A stretch of 64,000 bases of DNA from Abyssibacter profundi (GTDB taxonomy: Bacteria > Pseudomonadota > Gammaproteobacteria > Nevskiales > OUC007), in NCBI RefSeq assembly GCF_003151135.1, contig NZ_QEQK01000011.1:1-64000 (forward strand), given 5' to 3'. This document shows, in pieces, positions 61,490 through 64,000 of this stretch. The notes below the pieces were generated by a model. That model worked only from the letters and a program-made list of their open reading frames with translations. It searched no databases and was not told where the DNA came from. Each line of letters starts with the position of its first letter. The first letter of the stretch is position 1. Both the position numbers and the translations under genes were made by a program.

Positions 61490-64000
61490 ATGGCTTACTC
61501 GTTCACCGAGAAGAAGCGAATTCGCAAGGATTTCCGCAAGCTGGAATCCACGCTGGAAGTCCCCTTCCTGCTCGCGACGCTGATCGATTCCTATCGTCAG
61601 TTCCTGCAGGTTGAACTGCCGCCGGAGCAGCGGCAGGCCACCGGGCTGCACGCAGCCTTTAATTCCATCTTCCCGATGACGAGCTATTCGGGCAGTGCTG
61701 CGCTCGAGTATGTGAGCTATCGGCTCGGCAACCCTGTGTTTGATGAGCAGGAATGCCGTATCCGTGGCATGACCTATTCCGCGCCGCTGCGCGTGGTCGT
61801 TCGCCTGGTCATCTACGATAAGGATTCCAAGACGAAGACCGTCAAGGATGTCCGTGAGCAAGAGGTCTACATGGGCGAACTGCCGCTCATGACCGACCAC
61901 GGCACGTTCATCATTAACGGCACGGAGCGCGTGATTGTCTCGCAGCTGCACCGTTCGCCGGGCGTGTTCTTCGATCACGACAAGGGCAAGTCCCACAGCT
62001 CGGGCAAGTTGCTCTACTCCGCACGGGTCATTCCGTACCGTGGCTCCTGGCTGGACTTCGAGTTCGATCCGAAGGACAACCTGTACGTTCGGATCGACCG
62101 TCGTCGTAAGCTGCCAGCCACGATCCTGTTCCGTGCGCTGGGTTACGACAACCAGCAGATGCTGGAGATCTTCCACGAAACAGCGCTGTTCCACCTGTCG
62201 AAAGATGGCGCTGAGCTGGAGCTGGTGCCTGAGCGTCTGCGTGGCGAAACCGCCGCGTTTGATATCAAGGCCGGCAAGGAAGTGATCGTCGAGGAAGGCC
62301 GTCGCATCACGGCGCGCCACATCAAGCTGCTCAAGGATGCAGGCGTCGATCGTCTGGAAGTCCCCGAGGAGTATCTGATCGGTCGCACCGTGGCCCGTCA
62401 CGTCATCGATCCGGAAACCGGTGAGGTGCTGGTCGAGGCCAATGCCGAGATCATTCCGGAGACGCTGGAGACCCTGCGTGGTGCCGGCGTGACCGACCTG
62501 CCGGTGCTGTACACCAACGAAATCGACAACGGTCCGTATATCTCCACGACGCTGCGGGTGGATCCGTCTTCCACGCAGCTTGAAGCATTGGTGGAAATCT
62601 ACCGGATGATGCGTCCGGGTGAGCCGCCGACCAAGGATGCGGCCGAGAGCCTGTTCGACAACCTGTTCTTCAACCCCGAGCGCTACGACATCTCCGCCGT
62701 TGGCCGGATGAAGTTCAACCGCCGTTTGGGGCGCGACGAAGTCACCGGCTCGCCGGTGCTGTATGACGCGCAGTACTTCGAGGGCAAGAAGGACCAGTTC
62801 TCCAAGGATCTGGCCGAACAGCTGGGCAACACCTCCGATGTCATCGACGTGGCCAAGGAGATCATTGCCATCCGTAATGGCAAGGGTCAGACGGATGACA
62901 TCGACCACCTGGGTAACCGTCGTATTCGTTCGGTGGGTGAGATGGCCGAAAACGCGTTCCGCACGGGCTTGGTCCGTGTCGAGCGTGCTGTGCGCGAGCG
63001 TCTGGCGTTGGCCGAATCTGAAGGCCTGATGCCGCAGGAGCTGATCAACGCCAAGCCGGTTGCGGCGGCGATCAAGGAGTTCTTCGGCTCCTCACAGCTC
63101 TCCCAGTTCATGGATCAGAACAATCCGCTGTCGGAAGTCACGCATAAGCGTCGCGTGTCGGCCCTCGGCCCGGGTGGTCTGACCCGCGAACGTGCAGGCT
63201 TTGAAGTCCGCGACGTGCACCCGACCCACTACGGTCGTATTTGCCCGATTGAAACGCCGGAAGGCCCGAACATCGGTCTGATCAACTCCTTGGCCGTGTA
63301 TGCGCGGACCAACGAATACGGCTTCCTCGAAACGCCTTACCGCAAGGTCGTCGACGGCGTGGTGACGGATGAGATCGAGTATCTATCGGCCATTGAAGAA
63401 GGTCGTTACGTCATCGCCCAGGCGAACTCGATTCTGAGCGAGGACAAGACGTTTGTTGCGGATCTGGTGTCTTGCCGATTCCAGAATGAGTTCACGCTCA
63501 TGGCGCCCGAGAAGGTCCAGTACCTGGACGTCTCGCCGCGTCAGATCGTGTCGGTCGCCGCGGCATTGATTCCGTTCCTTGAGCATGACGACGCCAACCG
63601 CGCGCTCATGGGCTCGAACATGCAACGCCAAGCCGTTCCGTGTCTGCGTGCAGAGAAGCCGCTGGTCGGCACCGGTATCGAGCGCCGTGTGGCCGTTGAC
63701 TCCGGCGTGGCCATCACCGCGCGTCGTGGCGGTGTGGTCGATAAGGTCGATGCGTCGCGCATCGTGATTCGTGTGAATGATGACGAAACCATCCCGGGCG
63801 AACCGGGTGTCGACATCTACAACATGATCAAGTACCAGCGTTCCAACCAGAACACCTGCATCAACCAGCGTCCGCTGGTGAAGCCGGGTGACAAGCTGGA
63901 GCGTGGCGATGTGGTGGCCGACGGCCCATCAACCGACCTGGGCGAGCTGGCGTTGGGCCAGAACCTGCAGGTCGCGTTCATGCCGTGGAATGGTTACAAC
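61490..64000 (+). CDS. rpoB: RNA polymerase subunit beta (partial, N-terminal 837 residues)
   Basis: The frame starts at the ATG at 61490 ([15 protein letters not shown]) and stays open to the window end, about 60 percent of a usual 1340-1370-residue subunit. It has the RNA_pol_Rpb2_1 domain, the lobe domain, the rifampicin region [20 protein letters not shown] followed by [20 protein letters not shown], and the conserved [20 protein letters not shown]. The rifampicin region reads as wild type. Codon use is that of the neighbouring ribosomal genes. Confidence 0.98.
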   Translation, partial: MAYSFTEKKRIRKDFRKLESTLEVPFLLATLIDSYRQFLQVELPPEQRQATGLHAAFNSIFPMTSYSGSAALEYVSYRLGNPVFDEQECRIRGMTYSAPLRVVVRLVIYDKDSKTKTVKDVREQEVYMGELPLMTDHGTFIINGTERVIVSQLHRSPGVFFDHDKGKSHSSGKLLYSARVIPYRGSWLDFEFDPKDNLYVRIDRRRKLPATILFRALGYDNQQMLEIFHETALFHLSKDGAELELVPERLRGETAAFDIKAGKEVIVEEGRRITARHIKLLKDAGVDRLEVPEEYLIGRTVARHVIDPETGEVLVEANAEIIPETLETLRGAGVTDLPVLYTNEIDNGPYISTTLRVDPSSTQLEALVEIYRMMRPGEPPTKDAAESLFDNLFFNPERYDISAVGRMKFNRRLGRDEVTGSPVLYDAQYFEGKKDQFSKDLAEQLGNTSDVIDVAKEIIAIRNGKGQTDDIDHLGNRRIRSVGEMAENAFRTGLVRVERAVRERLALAESEGLMPQELINAKPVAAAIKEFFGSSQLSQFMDQNNPLSEVTHKRRVSALGPGGLTRERAGFEVRDVHPTHYGRICPIETPEGPNIGLINSLAVYARTNEYGFLETPYRKVVDGVVTDEIEYLSAIEEGRYVIAQANSILSEDKTFVADLVSCRFQNEFTLMAPEKVQYLDVSPRQIVSVAAALIPFLEHDDANRALMGSNMQRQAVPCLRAEKPLVGTGIERRVAVDSGVAITARRGGVVDKVDASRIVIRVNDDETIPGEPGVDIYNMIKYQRSNQNTCINQRPLVKPGDKLERGDVVADGPSTDLGELALGQNLQVAFMPWNGYN

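Noticed and set aside
61370-62908. A 512-codon open frame on the minus strand opposite rpoB
   Set aside because: It mirrors rpoB codon structure (third-base GC bias) and has no domain; rpoB is certain on the other strand.

Overview
The window is one stretch of a high-GC gammaproteobacterial chromosome. Class-level support comes from the tRNA-Tyr/Gly/Thr ... tRNA-Trp-secE-nusG-rplKAJL-rpoB order, a typical gammaproteobacterial rifampicin-region sequence in RpoB, a mutY-yggX-tRNA-Phe block and an MMPL/DUF1302/DUF1329 outer-membrane gene set. The two CYP153-type cytochrome P450s suggest a hydrocarbon- or terpenoid-using, probably marine or oil-associated genus (for example Nevskiales/Salinisphaerales). 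That order-level guess is inference.

Layout. (1) 1-24.5 kb is an accessory catabolic block. It begins with the 3' end of an IS3-family element and ends at a tRNA-Phe gene. On the minus strand are an alpha/beta hydrolase, an acyl-CoA dehydrogenase, a deletion scar containing a thiolase-like start, two hotdog thioesterases and a transglutaminase-like protein, all tightly overlapped, followed by an AraC-type regulator. On the plus strand are ferredoxin-CYP153-GMC oxidoreductase-ferredoxin reductase. A second AraC regulator, carrying a small palindromic mobile element exactly at its stop codon, stands divergent from MMPL/RND-DUF1329-DUF1302-YCF48-ferredoxin-CYP153-GMC (with a Cys4 motif). A frameshifted Mrr-type nuclease gene ends the block. 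(2) 24.5-29.5 kb is housekeeping: tRNA-Phe, yggX, mutY, an SRPBCC protein, asmA, tRNA-Gly and a small lipoprotein. (3) 29.6-38.9 kb holds secreted and signalling functions: a GlyGly-CTERM sialidase-fold protein, an esterase lipoprotein and a 1715-residue CheB-CheR-PAS-GAF-PAS-GGDEF-EAL fusion. (4) 39.2-57 kb is a co-oriented uptake region: TonB-dependent receptor, methyltransferase, TPR-sulfotransferase, 2OG-Fe(II) oxygenase, a TonB2-type energising complex (DUF3450, TtpC-like, ExbB, ExbD, TonB, TPR), an OppABCDF transporter and a DUF1338 (HglS-like) enzyme. (5) 57-64 kb is the tRNA/secE/nusG/ribosomal protein/rpoB operon, in which tufB is absent from its usual place.

How it fits together. 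In region 1, outer-membrane (DUF1302/DUF1329/YCF48) and inner-membrane (MMPL) proteins would move a hydrophobic compound. CYP153 with ferredoxin and reductase would hydroxylate it, GMC flavoenzymes would oxidise the alcohol, and the CoA-linked enzymes would degrade the product. A near-identical direct-repeat element stands before the ferredoxin-1 operon and before the transglutaminase operon, on either side of the first AraC gene, and is the best candidate for a shared operator. In region 4 the proton-motive-force complex would energise the TonB-dependent receptor, and Opp would take peptides through the inner membrane. The sulfotransferase/2OG-oxygenase pair tied to the receptor is the least explained part of the window.
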